A DNA stretch of 12,838 nt from Gemmataceae bacterium (GTDB lineage Bacteria > Planctomycetota > Planctomycetia > Gemmatales > Gemmataceae). Shown one piece after another: positions 6,111-12,838 of this stretch. Each line of letters begins with the position of its first letter. The stretch's first letter is position 1. Made by a program: the position numbers and the translations under genes. Below the pieces are notes generated by a model, which was not told the origin of the DNA, searched no databases, and saw nothing but the letters and a program-made list of their open reading frames with translations. Location of the stretch: the NCBI GenBank assembly GCA_947474875.1, contig CANJKY010000025.1, positions 1 to 12,838 of the forward strand. The letters are read 5' to 3'.

Positions 6111-7160
6111 ATGTTGCTCCGCCGGCCGCCCCGCCGTATCGCCGTCATCAAGCCCAGCGCCCTCGGCGACATCGCCCACGCCGTGCCGGTGCTCACGGCC
6201 CTCCGCGAGTTGTTCCCCGCGTCGCACATCAGTTGGGTGGTGAACAAAGCCTACGAGCCGCTGCTGGCCGGACACCCGCACCTGAACGCCACCATCCCGT
6301 TCGACCGTGGGGCGTACAAGCGAAGCCCGCTGAAAGCGATAACGTACTCGCTCCGGTTCGCCGACAACCTGAGGCGGCGGCGGTTCGACCTGGTGATCGA
6401 CCTGCAAGGGTTGCTCCGCACCGGGCTAATGACGGCAGCGACGGGGGCCGCGGTACGGGTCGGGTTCGCCAACAGCCGCGAGGGCAGCCGGCACTTCTAC
6501 ACCCACCGCATCAAGGTGCCGGACGCCGAACGCGTCCACGCCGTCGACCGCTACTGGCGGGTGGTGGAGACGCTTGGCGGCGGGCATCTGACCAAGCGGT
6601 TCGTGCTGCCAGTGGCAGCGAATGAGTCGGCGGCCGTAGATGCGGAGTTGGCGGCGTTCCCGCGGCCGTGGCTGGCCCTCGCACCCGGGGCCCGTTGGCT
6701 GACCAAACGGTGGCCGGTCGGGGCGTTCGCTGAAGTGGCGAACCGGTCGCACAGCGATTTCGGCGGGACGGTGCTGCTCGTCGGCGCGGCCGACGACATT
6801 GCGTTGTCAGAGGACTTACAGTCGCGACTGATCGGCCCGAGCCACGATTACACCGGCAAAACCGGCATCGCCAAGATGGTGGCGGTGCTGAGCCGGGCGG
6901 ACGCGATGCTGTCGAACGACACCGGCCCGCTGCACGTAGCCGCCGCGCTCGGGGTGCCGTGTGTCTCCCCGTACCTGTGTACCAAGCCAGCGCTTCACGG
7001 CCCGTACAATTCGCCGGCCGGCGGGGTGCCCACCACCGTCCCGTGCGCCGGCAGCTACCTCCGCCAGTGCCCGCACGGCATGCTGTGCCTGGCCGACCTG
7101 ACCCCGAACAAGCTTTGGCCGTCCCTCCAACAGGTGCTGCGAACATGCCGAAGAAGCTGA
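6111..7160 (+). CDS. Glycosyltransferase family 9 (ADP-heptose:LPS heptosyltransferase-like)
   Basis: This is a 349-residue GT-B glycosyltransferase of family 9, which transfers ADP-heptose or a related sugar onto the lipopolysaccharide core at the cytoplasmic face of the inner membrane. The N-terminal domain opens with IAVIKPSALGDIAHAVPVL (10-28, Lys14) and contains VIDLQGLLRTGL (95-106). The C-terminal nucleotide-sugar domain shows LAPGARWLTKRWP (190-202), VLLVGAADD (221-229) and SNDTGPLHVAAALGVP (268-283). A C-terminal cysteine cluster (Cys312, Cys320, Cys326) resembles that of many GT9 proteins. The ATG at 6111 is the only sensible start, since an in-frame stop lies at 6084-6086, yet it has no Shine-Dalgarno sequence. 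The 3' end overlaps the Maf gene by 16 bp, which implies translational coupling. The exact acceptor and donor are not determinable. Confidence 0.9.
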   Translation: MLLRRPPRRIAVIKPSALGDIAHAVPVLTALRELFPASHISWVVNKAYEPLLAGHPHLNATIPFDRGAYKRSPLKAITYSLRFADNLRRRRFDLVIDLQGLLRTGLMTAATGAAVRVGFANSREGSRHFYTHRIKVPDAERVHAVDRYWRVVETLGGGHLTKRFVLPVAANESAAVDAELAAFPRPWLALAPGARWLTKRWPVGAFAEVANRSHSDFGGTVLLVGAADDIALSEDLQSRLIGPSHDYTGKTGIAKMVAVLSRADAMLSNDTGPLHVAAALGVPCVSPYLCTKPALHGPYNSPAGGVPTTVPCAGSYLRQCPHGMLCLADLTPNKLWPSLQQVLRTCRRS

Positions 7161-7720
7161 TCCTGGCGAGCGGGTCGCTCGGCCGCCGCGAGCTGATGAA
7201 GCTGCACGGGTACCAGTTCGAGGTGCGGCCGGCGAACGTCGACGAGCCGACCGAGGCCAGACTGGGCGACTGCCGGCACTATGTCGCCGAACTGGCGTGG
7301 CTGAAGGCGGCGGCGGTCGCTCCCACGGTGGCCGACGGCATCGTCATCGCCGCGGACACCGTCGGCTGGCTGGACGGCAAGGTGATCGGCAAGCCGGACG
7401 ACGAGGCCCACGCCCGGCGGATCATCAAGAGCCTGAGCGGCACGGTTCACGAGCTGTGGACCGGGGTGTGCCTGTGGGTCCGCCCCGGCGACAAGCAGGT
7501 GACGTGGCAGGAACTCAGCCGCGTGCGGATGAAGTCGTTGACTGATGCCGATATCGAGGCGTACCTGAAGACGCGGAAGTGGGAGGGGTGCAGCGGGGCG
7601 TACGCCATCCAGATGCCGACAGACCCGTACCTGACGGTGGTGGAGGGAAGCGTGAGTAACGTCATCGGGTTGCCGATGGAGTCGCTTTCACAAGCTCTAA
7701 AATGGGCCGAACAGATGTGA
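7145..7720 (+). CDS. maf: Maf-family nucleoside triphosphate pyrophosphatase
   Basis: This is a 191-residue Maf protein, a house-cleaning enzyme that hydrolyses non-canonical or modified nucleoside triphosphates to monophosphate plus pyrophosphate. Family features are LILASGSLGRREL (5-17), Lys54 in ELAWLKA, the catalytic-type Asp71 in VIAADTVGWLDG, Lys83 in IGKP, and SGAYAIQ near the C-terminus. Where the usual SPRRR stretch lies, this protein has S-L-G-R-R, so the first arginine is replaced by glycine. E. coli YceF (SPWRR) also lacks an arginine there, so a YceF-like 7-methyl-GTP preference is possible but unproven. The ATG at 7145 lies inside the end of the glycosyltransferase gene. The stop abuts the A-tract and palindrome at 7720-7748. 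Confidence 0.9.
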   Translation: MPKKLILASGSLGRRELMKLHGYQFEVRPANVDEPTEARLGDCRHYVAELAWLKAAAVAPTVADGIVIAADTVGWLDGKVIGKPDDEAHARRIIKSLSGTVHELWTGVCLWVRPGDKQVTWQELSRVRMKSLTDADIEAYLKTRKWEGCSGAYAIQMPTDPYLTVVEGSVSNVIGLPMESLSQALKWAEQM

Positions 7721-7748
7721 AAAAGCCGCGGCATAGCTATGCCGCGGC
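7720..7748 (-). terminator. Rho-independent terminator with ATAGCTAT core, between convergent genes
   Basis: Bases 7725-7748 form a perfect 24-bp palindrome with arms GCCGCGGC and core ATAGCTAT. On the minus strand it is followed by TTTTT (complement of 7720-7724), so it is a good terminator for the peptidase gene that stops at 7760. Its symmetry means it can also fold in the plus-strand transcript, right after the Maf stop codon, but without a T-tract there. Confidence 0.8.
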
Positions 7749-7759
7749 ATTCGTGTCGC

Positions 7760-9976
7760 TCACTTCCCGCCCGGCGGGGCGTACTTGGTCAGCCAGGCGA
7801 ACACCTCCTTGTGCCAGTGCTGGCTGTTCTTCGGCTTCGTCACCCAGTGCCCCTCGTCCGGGAAGTTGACGAACCGGCTGGGCACCTTCTGCCGCTGCAG
7901 CGCGGTGAACAGCTCGTGCCCCTGGCCGATCGGGCAGCGGAAATCCAGGTCGTTGTGGACCACCAGCATCGGCGTCTTGTGTTTTGCCAGTTCGCCGGCC
8001 CGCTTGTGCGGGCTGAACTCGCTGTAGCTGCCCGGCTTCTCCCACGGCAGCCCCTGGTGCTCCCACTCGTCGAACCACAGCTCATCCGTGGTGCCCCACA
8101 TGCTCTCGAAGTTGTACACCGAGCAGTGGGTGATCAGGCACTTGAACCGCTTGGCGATGTCGTTCACCGCGAACCAGTCCATCATGTACCCGCCGAAGCT
8201 GGCCCCGGCCGCCCCGATGCGGTCCTTGTCCACGTACGGCAGCTTCTCCACGTAATCCAGCCCGGCCACCAGGTCGCGGTAGCACTTGCCGCCCCAGTCG
8301 CCGGCGATCTCGTCCACGAACTTCTGGCCGAAGCCGGTCGACCCCCGCGGGTTGGGCAGCGCCACCACGTACCCCTGGGCGGCCCACGCCTGCGGGTTCC
8401 AGCGGAAACTCCAGCCGTCCTCCCACGCCCCCTGCGGCCCGCCGTGGACGAGGAACGCCACAGGCCACTTCTTCGCCGGGTCGAACCCCGGCGGCTTGAG
8501 GATCCACATCTGCATGTCGCCGCCTTCCACCTTCACCTTCACGCTCTCCGGCCGCGGGCGGTCGAGTTCGGCGAGCAGGGCGTCGTTGGCGTGGCTGATG
8601 CACATGACGTACATATCTTTCTGGATCGTTCGTGAGGTATACACCTCGCTCGGGGAATCCATGGCAACTTGGATGAAGGCATTGGCGTTGCCATCAGCAG
8701 AGAACGAAACGCTATTCGATGACCCACCTTGTGGGCGATTTACGTGGGCCTTACCGCCTTCGATTGGCATGTGGTAGATGAAGCTCCTGCCTTCTTTGTC
8801 CGCCACGAAAGCCAGTCCTTCGTTCGTTTGCCAGGCGAACTCGTTCACCGCCAAGTCATCCGCCTCCGGCTTCGCCTGGCCGGATTCGCGGTAAGTCCCA
8901 TCGGTGACGATCAGCGTTCCGGTGAGGCTCTTCGGCGCTCCGGAGAACGTTCCGTCGGGCTTCACGTCTACGACGTACAGTTCCCACTTGTCGGCTTCGT
9001 AGCCGGCTTTCTTCTGGGCGCGGTACGCCAGCTTTTTGCCGTCCGGGCTGAACCGCGGCCCGTTGTCGGCGGCCTTGTTGCCTTCGGTGAGCGACTCCCA
9101 CTCGGTCGGCTTTCGCCCGCTCTGCGGCCCTTTGTTATTGTTGATCCGCACCCGGCACAGGTCGTAGTTGGTGCTCCAGGCTTCATTCCCGTCGCCGGGG
9201 GCGGCGGCGAACACCAGGTGCTTGCTGTCCGGGGTGAAGGTGAAGTCGTCGCCGACGCTGAACGTGGTGCTGTTCGGGTAGGCGTCGCGGTCGCCGGGGG
9301 TGCAGTTGTGCGGCTCACTCCAGCCGCCGTCCTTCGCCGTGATGACGAACAGATGTCCCCGCTTGTCCTCGACGTAGCTGTCCCAGTGGCGGTAGAAGAG
9401 CTTGGTGAACGTCTTCGCCTTCACCGGGTTGTCTTCGGCCGCCTTGTCCGCCTCGGCGTTCTTCTTGTCCGCCTCGGCGAATGGCAGTTCGCTGAACTCC
9501 GGACGCACGTTCGAGACGAACGCGATCGCCTTCCCGTCCGGACTCCAGATCGCGGTGCCCGCCCCGGTGCTGACGCTTGTGATTTTCGTCGCCTCGCCGC
9601 CGGCGAACGGCTGGATGGTGTAGAGCTGACCCGTTCCGCCGCGGGTGGACTCGAACAGGATGGTCCGCCCGTCCGGGCTCCACCGCGGGTGGGTGTCCTT
9701 CTTGCCGTTCGGGTTGGTCAGTTGCTTCGGTGGGGTCTTGCCGTCGGTGGCGGCCAGAAACAGTGCCGTGCTGCTCTTGTTCCCCTCCAGATCTACCGTG
9801 GTCACCTGGTACACGACGTGCTTGCCGTCCGGGGAAATCTGCGGGTCGGCCACCCGCTTGAACTTGAACAGGTCGTCGATCTGCATCGGCCGTTTCTTGC
9901 CGGCGTCGGCGGCTTGCACTTCGGAAGCGAGTATCGACACGGCGAACACCATGACGAGGACGGACGGGAACTTCAC
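7760..9976 (-). CDS. Secreted S9-family prolyl oligopeptidase-like serine peptidase
   Basis: This is a 738-residue S9 peptidase (S9C / acylaminoacyl-peptidase-like) that cleaves short peptides. Residues 1-22 form a signal peptide (KFPSVLVMVFAVSILA, cleavage after VQA). Residues about 30-480 form a TolB-like beta-propeller with repeated SPDGK units (SPDGKHVVY, SPDGRTILF, SPDGKAIAF, TPDSKHLVF, SPDGKKLAY). The C-terminal hydrolase (about 490-738) has Ser593 in GASFGGYMMDW, Asp678 in HNDLDFRCP and His710 in DEGHWV, a complete triad. The GTG at 9976 is chosen because it opens onto the signal peptide and has GGAGA seven bases upstream; an ATG at 10066 would add 30 unconvincing residues inside dxs. 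A patch at about 8585-8825 has clearly lower GC than the rest of the gene. It lies 52 bp after dxs on the same strand. Confidence 0.9.
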   Translation of the reverse strand: MKFPSVLVMVFAVSILASEVQAADAGKKRPMQIDDLFKFKRVADPQISPDGKHVVYQVTTVDLEGNKSSTALFLAATDGKTPPKQLTNPNGKKDTHPRWSPDGRTILFESTRGGTGQLYTIQPFAGGEATKITSVSTGAGTAIWSPDGKAIAFVSNVRPEFSELPFAEADKKNAEADKAAEDNPVKAKTFTKLFYRHWDSYVEDKRGHLFVITAKDGGWSEPHNCTPGDRDAYPNSTTFSVGDDFTFTPDSKHLVFAAAPGDGNEAWSTNYDLCRVRINNNKGPQSGRKPTEWESLTEGNKAADNGPRFSPDGKKLAYRAQKKAGYEADKWELYVVDVKPDGTFSGAPKSLTGTLIVTDGTYRESGQAKPEADDLAVNEFAWQTNEGLAFVADKEGRSFIYHMPIEGGKAHVNRPQGGSSNSVSFSADGNANAFIQVAMDSPSEVYTSRTIQKDMYVMCISHANDALLAELDRPRPESVKVKVEGGDMQMWILKPPGFDPAKKWPVAFLVHGGPQGAWEDGWSFRWNPQAWAAQGYVVALPNPRGSTGFGQKFVDEIAGDWGGKCYRDLVAGLDYVEKLPYVDKDRIGAAGASFGGYMMDWFAVNDIAKRFKCLITHCSVYNFESMWGTTDELWFDEWEHQGLPWEKPGSYSEFSPHKRAGELAKHKTPMLVVHNDLDFRCPIGQGHELFTALQRQKVPSRFVNFPDEGHWVTKPKNSQHWHKEVFAWLTKYAPPGGK

Positions 9977-9983
9977 GGCAGCG

Positions 9984-9988
9984 TCTCC
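9984..9988 (-). promoter_or_regulatory. Ribosome binding site deciding the GTG start of the S9 peptidase
   Basis: On the minus strand this reads GGAGA, seven bases before the GTG at 9976. Together with the signal peptide that follows, it supports this start over the upstream ATG at 10066. Confidence 0.65.
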
Positions 9989-10020
9989 GTGGTTGACGAG
10001 GTGGGGAGATTGTAGAGAGG

Positions 10021-10041
10021 CGCCGTGACTACCGCACGGCG
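10021..10041 (-). terminator. Hairpin holding the dxs stop codon in its loop
   Basis: CGCCGTG (10021-10027) and CACGGCG (10035-10041) form a perfect 7-bp stem with a 7-base loop. The loop contains the dxs TAG stop (complement of 10029-10031). On the minus strand it is followed by CCTCTCTAC, not a true T-tract. It could act as a partial terminator or 3'-end stabiliser between dxs and the peptidase gene. Confidence 0.4.
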
Positions 10042-11969
10042 GCGGACTGGAGCGACTGATCAGCACCCTGGCTGCGAAGGGCTCGAACGAACGCGGTCAG
10101 ACCCTTCGCGTCTAACCCCATGTCGGCGAGCAGTTCGTTCCGGTCGGCGTGCTCGATGAACTTGTCCGGGTAGCCCTTCCGCACCACGTGCCGGGTGTCC
10201 AACCCGGCGGCGTTCGCCGCCTCCAGAACTGCCGAACCGAACCCGCCTTCCAGCGTCCCCTCCTCGACCGTGACCACTAGCGGCAAGTTCTCGATCGCCC
10301 CGAGAACGGTGGTAGTGTCCAGCGGCTTGACGAACCGGGCGGAGATGACGCCGAAGTTCAGCCCGTCCTCCCGCAGGTTCTTGGCTGCGGCCACGCACGC
10401 CGTGGCGGTGGTGCCGAATGCCAGGAAGCAGCCGTCGTCCCCGTCGAGCAGGATTTCCGCCTTCCCCCGCTCGATCGGCTGGAGCGCCCCGGACCGCGGC
10501 AGCGTCTCGGCGTTCGCCCGCGGGTAACGGATGCTCACAGGGCCGGACTGTTTCAGCGCCCACTGGAGCATCGGCTCCAGGTCGGCCTCGTCCGCCGGGG
10601 CCAGGCAGGTCATGTTCGGGAACAGCCGCAGGTACGGGATGTCGAAGCAGCCGTGGTGGGTCGGCCCGTCCGGACCGACCACCCCAGCCCGGTCGAGCAT
10701 GAACGTCACCGGCAGGTTCTGTAGGCACACCTCCTGGAAGATCTGGTCGAAGCTCCGCTGGAGGAAGGTGCTGTAGATGTCCACGATCGGTCGGGCGCCG
10801 GCCTTGGCCATGCCGGCGGCGAACGCCACCGCGTGGCTCTCGCAGATGCCGGTGTCGAAGAACTGCTTCGGCAGGTCGGCCCGCACCCTCTCCAGCTTGT
10901 TCCCCTGGCACATGGCGGCGGTGAGTACGCACGCCTTGGCGTCCGCCTGGAGCGCGTTGTAGATGGCCGCGGACGCCACGTCGGTGTACGCCCTCCCGCC
11001 GCCCTTCTTCACCACGATGTTCGTGTTCCCCTCGCCCACGTCCTCGAAGATGCCGGGGCTGTGGAACGTAACCGGGTCGTCGGCCGCCTGCTGAACGCCG
11101 TGGCCCTTGTTGGTGAAGATGTGCAGCAGCAGCGGCCCCTTCTGCCCCTTCAGGTCCTTCAAGATCTTCCGCAGCCCCTTCAGGTCGTGCCCGTCCACCG
11201 GGCCGAAGTAGCGGAACCCGAACTCCTCGAACAGCCCGCCGTCCTTGAAGTACTTCTTGGCCGCGTCGCGGAGCGACTCCAGGCTGGCACGGGCCGGCTC
11301 GCCGATGAGCGGGATGGCCTTCAGCAGGTCGTTCACCGCCTTCTTCCCGCCCTGGTAGAAGTCGGTCATGCGATACTGGTCCAGGTGCTTGGCCAGTCCG
11401 CCGGTGCGGGGGCAGATGCCCATCTGGTTGTCGTTCAGCACCACCAGCACGTTCTGGTTCAGCCCGTGGATGTTGTTGAACGCCTCGAACACCATGCCGC
11501 ACGGCAACGCCCCGTCGCCGATCACCGCCACCGCCTTGTGATCCGCGTGTCCGAGCAGGTCGTCGCCCGCCTTCAGCCCGGAGATGGTGGACACGCTGGC
11601 CCCGGCGTGCCCGGTGCAGAACAGGTCGTAGGGCGACTCGGCCGGGTTCGGGAACCCCATCAGCCCGCCCTTGGTGCGGATGGTCTGGAACCGGTCGTAC
11701 CGCCCGGTGATCAGCTTGTGCGGGTAGATCTGGTGGCCGGTGTCCCAGATCAGCCGGTCCTTGCTGAAGTCGTACGTCAGGTGCAGGGCGAGGCAGAGTT
11801 CGACCACCCCGAGGTTGCTGGCGAAGTGCGCCGACCGGGTGGTGAGCACCCGCACCAGCTCGTCGCGGATCTCGGCCGTCAGCACCGCGAGCTGGTCGTC
11901 GCTCAGCTGGTGCAGGTCCGCGGGCGAGTGAATCTGGGGCAGGAGCTGGGGCATATGGAAATCCCGCAT
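10029..11969 (-). CDS. dxs: 1-deoxy-D-xylulose-5-phosphate synthase
   Basis: This 646-residue thiamine-diphosphate enzyme condenses pyruvate and glyceraldehyde 3-phosphate to DXP, the first step of the MEP isoprenoid pathway, in the cytoplasm. Visible features are His48 (AHFASNLGVVEL), His79 in DTGHQIYPHK, the TPP/Mg motif GDGALPCG...NN (151-166), GPVDGHD (256-262), His303, Glu377 in DTGICESHAV (the cofactor-activating glutamate), and RAGVVGPDGPTHHGCFD (427-443) with Arg427, Asp434 and His438. The length fits the family. Several normally invariant stretches differ: HAGAS for HSSTS, NKGHGV for KKGKGY, and ESH for EQH. The start may be the ATG at 11969 or the one five codons later (11954), and neither has a strong ribosome site. 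It begins 18 bp after the prenyl synthase stop, an ispA-dxs order common in bacteria. Confidence 0.93.
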   Translation of the reverse strand: MRDFHMPQLLPQIHSPADLHQLSDDQLAVLTAEIRDELVRVLTTRSAHFASNLGVVELCLALHLTYDFSKDRLIWDTGHQIYPHKLITGRYDRFQTIRTKGGLMGFPNPAESPYDLFCTGHAGASVSTISGLKAGDDLLGHADHKAVAVIGDGALPCGMVFEAFNNIHGLNQNVLVVLNDNQMGICPRTGGLAKHLDQYRMTDFYQGGKKAVNDLLKAIPLIGEPARASLESLRDAAKKYFKDGGLFEEFGFRYFGPVDGHDLKGLRKILKDLKGQKGPLLLHIFTNKGHGVQQAADDPVTFHSPGIFEDVGEGNTNIVVKKGGGRAYTDVASAAIYNALQADAKACVLTAAMCQGNKLERVRADLPKQFFDTGICESHAVAFAAGMAKAGARPIVDIYSTFLQRSFDQIFQEVCLQNLPVTFMLDRAGVVGPDGPTHHGCFDIPYLRLFPNMTCLAPADEADLEPMLQWALKQSGPVSIRYPRANAETLPRSGALQPIERGKAEILLDGDDGCFLAFGTTATACVAAAKNLREDGLNFGVISARFVKPLDTTTVLGAIENLPLVVTVEEGTLEGGFGSAVLEAANAAGLDTRHVVRKGYPDKFIEHADRNELLADMGLDAKGLTAFVRALRSQGADQSLQSAAVR

Positions 11970-11987
11970 GGGTGACTCGGGGCTTCG

Positions 11988-12838
11988 CTACCGGTCTCGA
12001 CCGACCACGTACCGGGCGAGGGCGGCCAGCGGTTCGCCGCCCGGCCCGAGCGCCTCGGCCGCGGCCACCGCCTGCCGGCCGAGGGCGTCCGCCTTCGCCC
12101 GGCTCGCCCCCACCCCCAACAGACCGGGGTAAGTGAGCTTACCGCGGGCGGCGTCTTTGCCCACCCGCTTGCCGGCGGTTTCGGCGGTGCTCTCTACGTC
12201 CAGCAGGTCGTCCGTCACCTGGAACGCCAGCCCGAACGCGGCGGCGAACGTGTCCATACTGGCTAGTGTAGCCGGCGGGATGCTGCCGATTCCCGCCGGG
12301 TGCGCCGCATACACGCCCAGCCGAAGCGCCGACCGGAACAGGGCGCCAGTTTTGAGGCGGTGGATCCGCTCTAGTCCAGCTTCGCCCTCGTCCTGTGTCG
12401 CGGCAATCCGGCCTTCGGCGGCCAGGTCGAGCATCTGCCCGCCGACCATCCCGGCGGCGCCGGCACCGCGGGCCAACTCTACACAGGCAACCGCCGCCAC
12501 CGGCGGGGCGTAACCGCCGCCCAGCACCTCGAACGCCAGCGTCAGCAGGGCGTCGCCGGCCAGAATCGCCATCGCCTCGCCGAACTTCACGTGGCAGGTG
12601 GGCATCCCACGGCGCAGGTCGTCGTCATCCATCGCCGGCAAGTCGTCGTGAATCAGCGAGTACGTGTGGACCATTTCCACCGCACACGCCGCCGGCAACG
12701 ACTGCTCGATCGTCCCGCCACACGCCTCGCATGCCAGGACACAAAGCAGGGGCCGCAGCCGCTTTCCGGGGGCGAGCAGGCTGTACCGCATCGCCTCCAC
12801 GACCGCCGGCGGCGATCCCGCCGTCAGCCGATCCAACG
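11988..12838 (-). CDS. ispA: Polyprenyl (farnesyl/geranylgeranyl) diphosphate synthase, 5' end outside window
   Basis: This trans-isoprenyl diphosphate synthase elongates allylic diphosphates with IPP. Visible are APGKRLRP near the N-terminus, the first aspartate-rich motif DDLPAMDD (about 12619-12648, with an extra DD), KTGALF, GLAFQVTDDLLDVE with the second motif (about 12192-12215), and a GKDAARGKLTYPGLLG loop. The frame is open to the window edge. The TTG at 12836 is not a credible start, because members usually have 15-30 more residues before this point, so the gene is partial at its 5' end. About 283 residues are visible. The product chain length (C15 or C20) cannot be fixed from the motifs alone. 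It is the first visible gene of a minus-strand operon with dxs, consistent with supply of prenyl diphosphates for hopanoids, quinones or carotenoids. Confidence 0.88.
   Translation of the reverse strand, partial: LDRLTAGSPPAVVEAMRYSLLAPGKRLRPLLCVLACEACGGTIEQSLPAACAVEMVHTYSLIHDDLPAMDDDDLRRGMPTCHVKFGEAMAILAGDALLTLAFEVLGGGYAPPVAAVACVELARGAGAAGMVGGQMLDLAAEGRIAATQDEGEAGLERIHRLKTGALFRSALRLGVYAAHPAGIGSIPPATLASMDTFAAAFGLAFQVTDDLLDVESTAETAGKRVGKDAARGKLTYPGLLGVGASRAKADALGRQAVAAAEALGPGGEPLAALARYVVGRDR

Noticed and set aside
6019..6243. 74-codon plus-strand open frame overlapping the glycosyltransferase start
   Set aside because: It is Ser/Pro/Arg-rich, has no ribosome site, and runs out of frame through the glycosyltransferase N-terminus.
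7739..8635. Plus-strand open frame of 298 codons opposite the S9 peptidase gene, and a similar one at 8729-10015
   Set aside because: Both are antisense to a peptidase with a complete catalytic triad, and their compositions are typical of antisense GC-rich frames.
10833..11975. 380-codon plus-strand open frame opposite dxs
   Set aside because: It is a shadow of the dxs codon pattern, Val/Leu/Gln/His-rich and lacking motifs.
1..12838. tRNA, rRNA, CRISPR array, insertion sequence, prophage or known riboswitch
   Set aside because: I read all spacers on both strands and saw no cloverleaf, array, transposase, terminal repeats or recognisable riboswitch core. Apart from the window-edge genes and the 5749-6110 region, the gaps are short.

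Overview
The window looks like chromosomal DNA of a planctomycete, most likely of the Gemmata lineage (Gemmataceae). This rests on the very high GC content, the weak or absent Shine-Dalgarno sites before many genes, a planctomycete-style MnmE-like GTPase, and a secreted-type protein whose N-terminus carries the 'RLESREVPA' sequence typical of Gemmata surface proteins. I see no mobile element, tRNA, rRNA or CRISPR array. The genes look like ordinary chromosomal genes, with a few unusual architectures and a pair of matching palindromes.

Layout. (1) 1-5104, plus strand: the C-terminal part of an MnmE-like GTPase that is cut by the window edge. It is followed by a close-packed trio: a secreted alpha/beta-hydrolase esterase (959-2077), a fumarylacetoacetate-hydrolase-fold enzyme resembling 2-keto-3-deoxy-arabinonate dehydratase (2098-2955), and a 706-residue protein fusing an FG-GAP-like beta-propeller to a vanadium-haloperoxidase-type domain (2984-5104). 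(2) 5144-5748, minus strand: a small three-helix membrane protein and a 50-residue lipoprotein. (3) 5749-6110: a divergent intergenic region of about 360 bp with several inverted repeats. (4) 6111-7720, plus strand: a GT9 (heptosyltransferase-like) glycosyltransferase overlapping a Maf-family nucleotide pyrophosphatase. (5) 7725-12838, minus strand: a secreted S9 prolyl-oligopeptidase-family peptidase lies downstream of dxs, which lies downstream of a partial polyprenyl diphosphate synthase (ispA-like). The last two form an isoprenoid-precursor operon.

How they fit together. The dxs/ispA pair supplies DXP for the MEP pathway and condenses the resulting C5 units into prenyl diphosphates. The esterase, dehydratase-like enzyme and haloperoxidase-like enzyme are spaced like an operon (20 and 28 bp gaps) and could act on plant- or algal-derived compounds, but that link is inference. 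The signals most worth a second look are two perfect palindromes of different arm sequence that share the core ATAGCTAT. One is a good terminator candidate between convergent genes. The other lies in frame inside the GTPase reading frame. Also notable are the exact 156-bp repeat period in the propeller and the propeller-haloperoxidase fusion itself.
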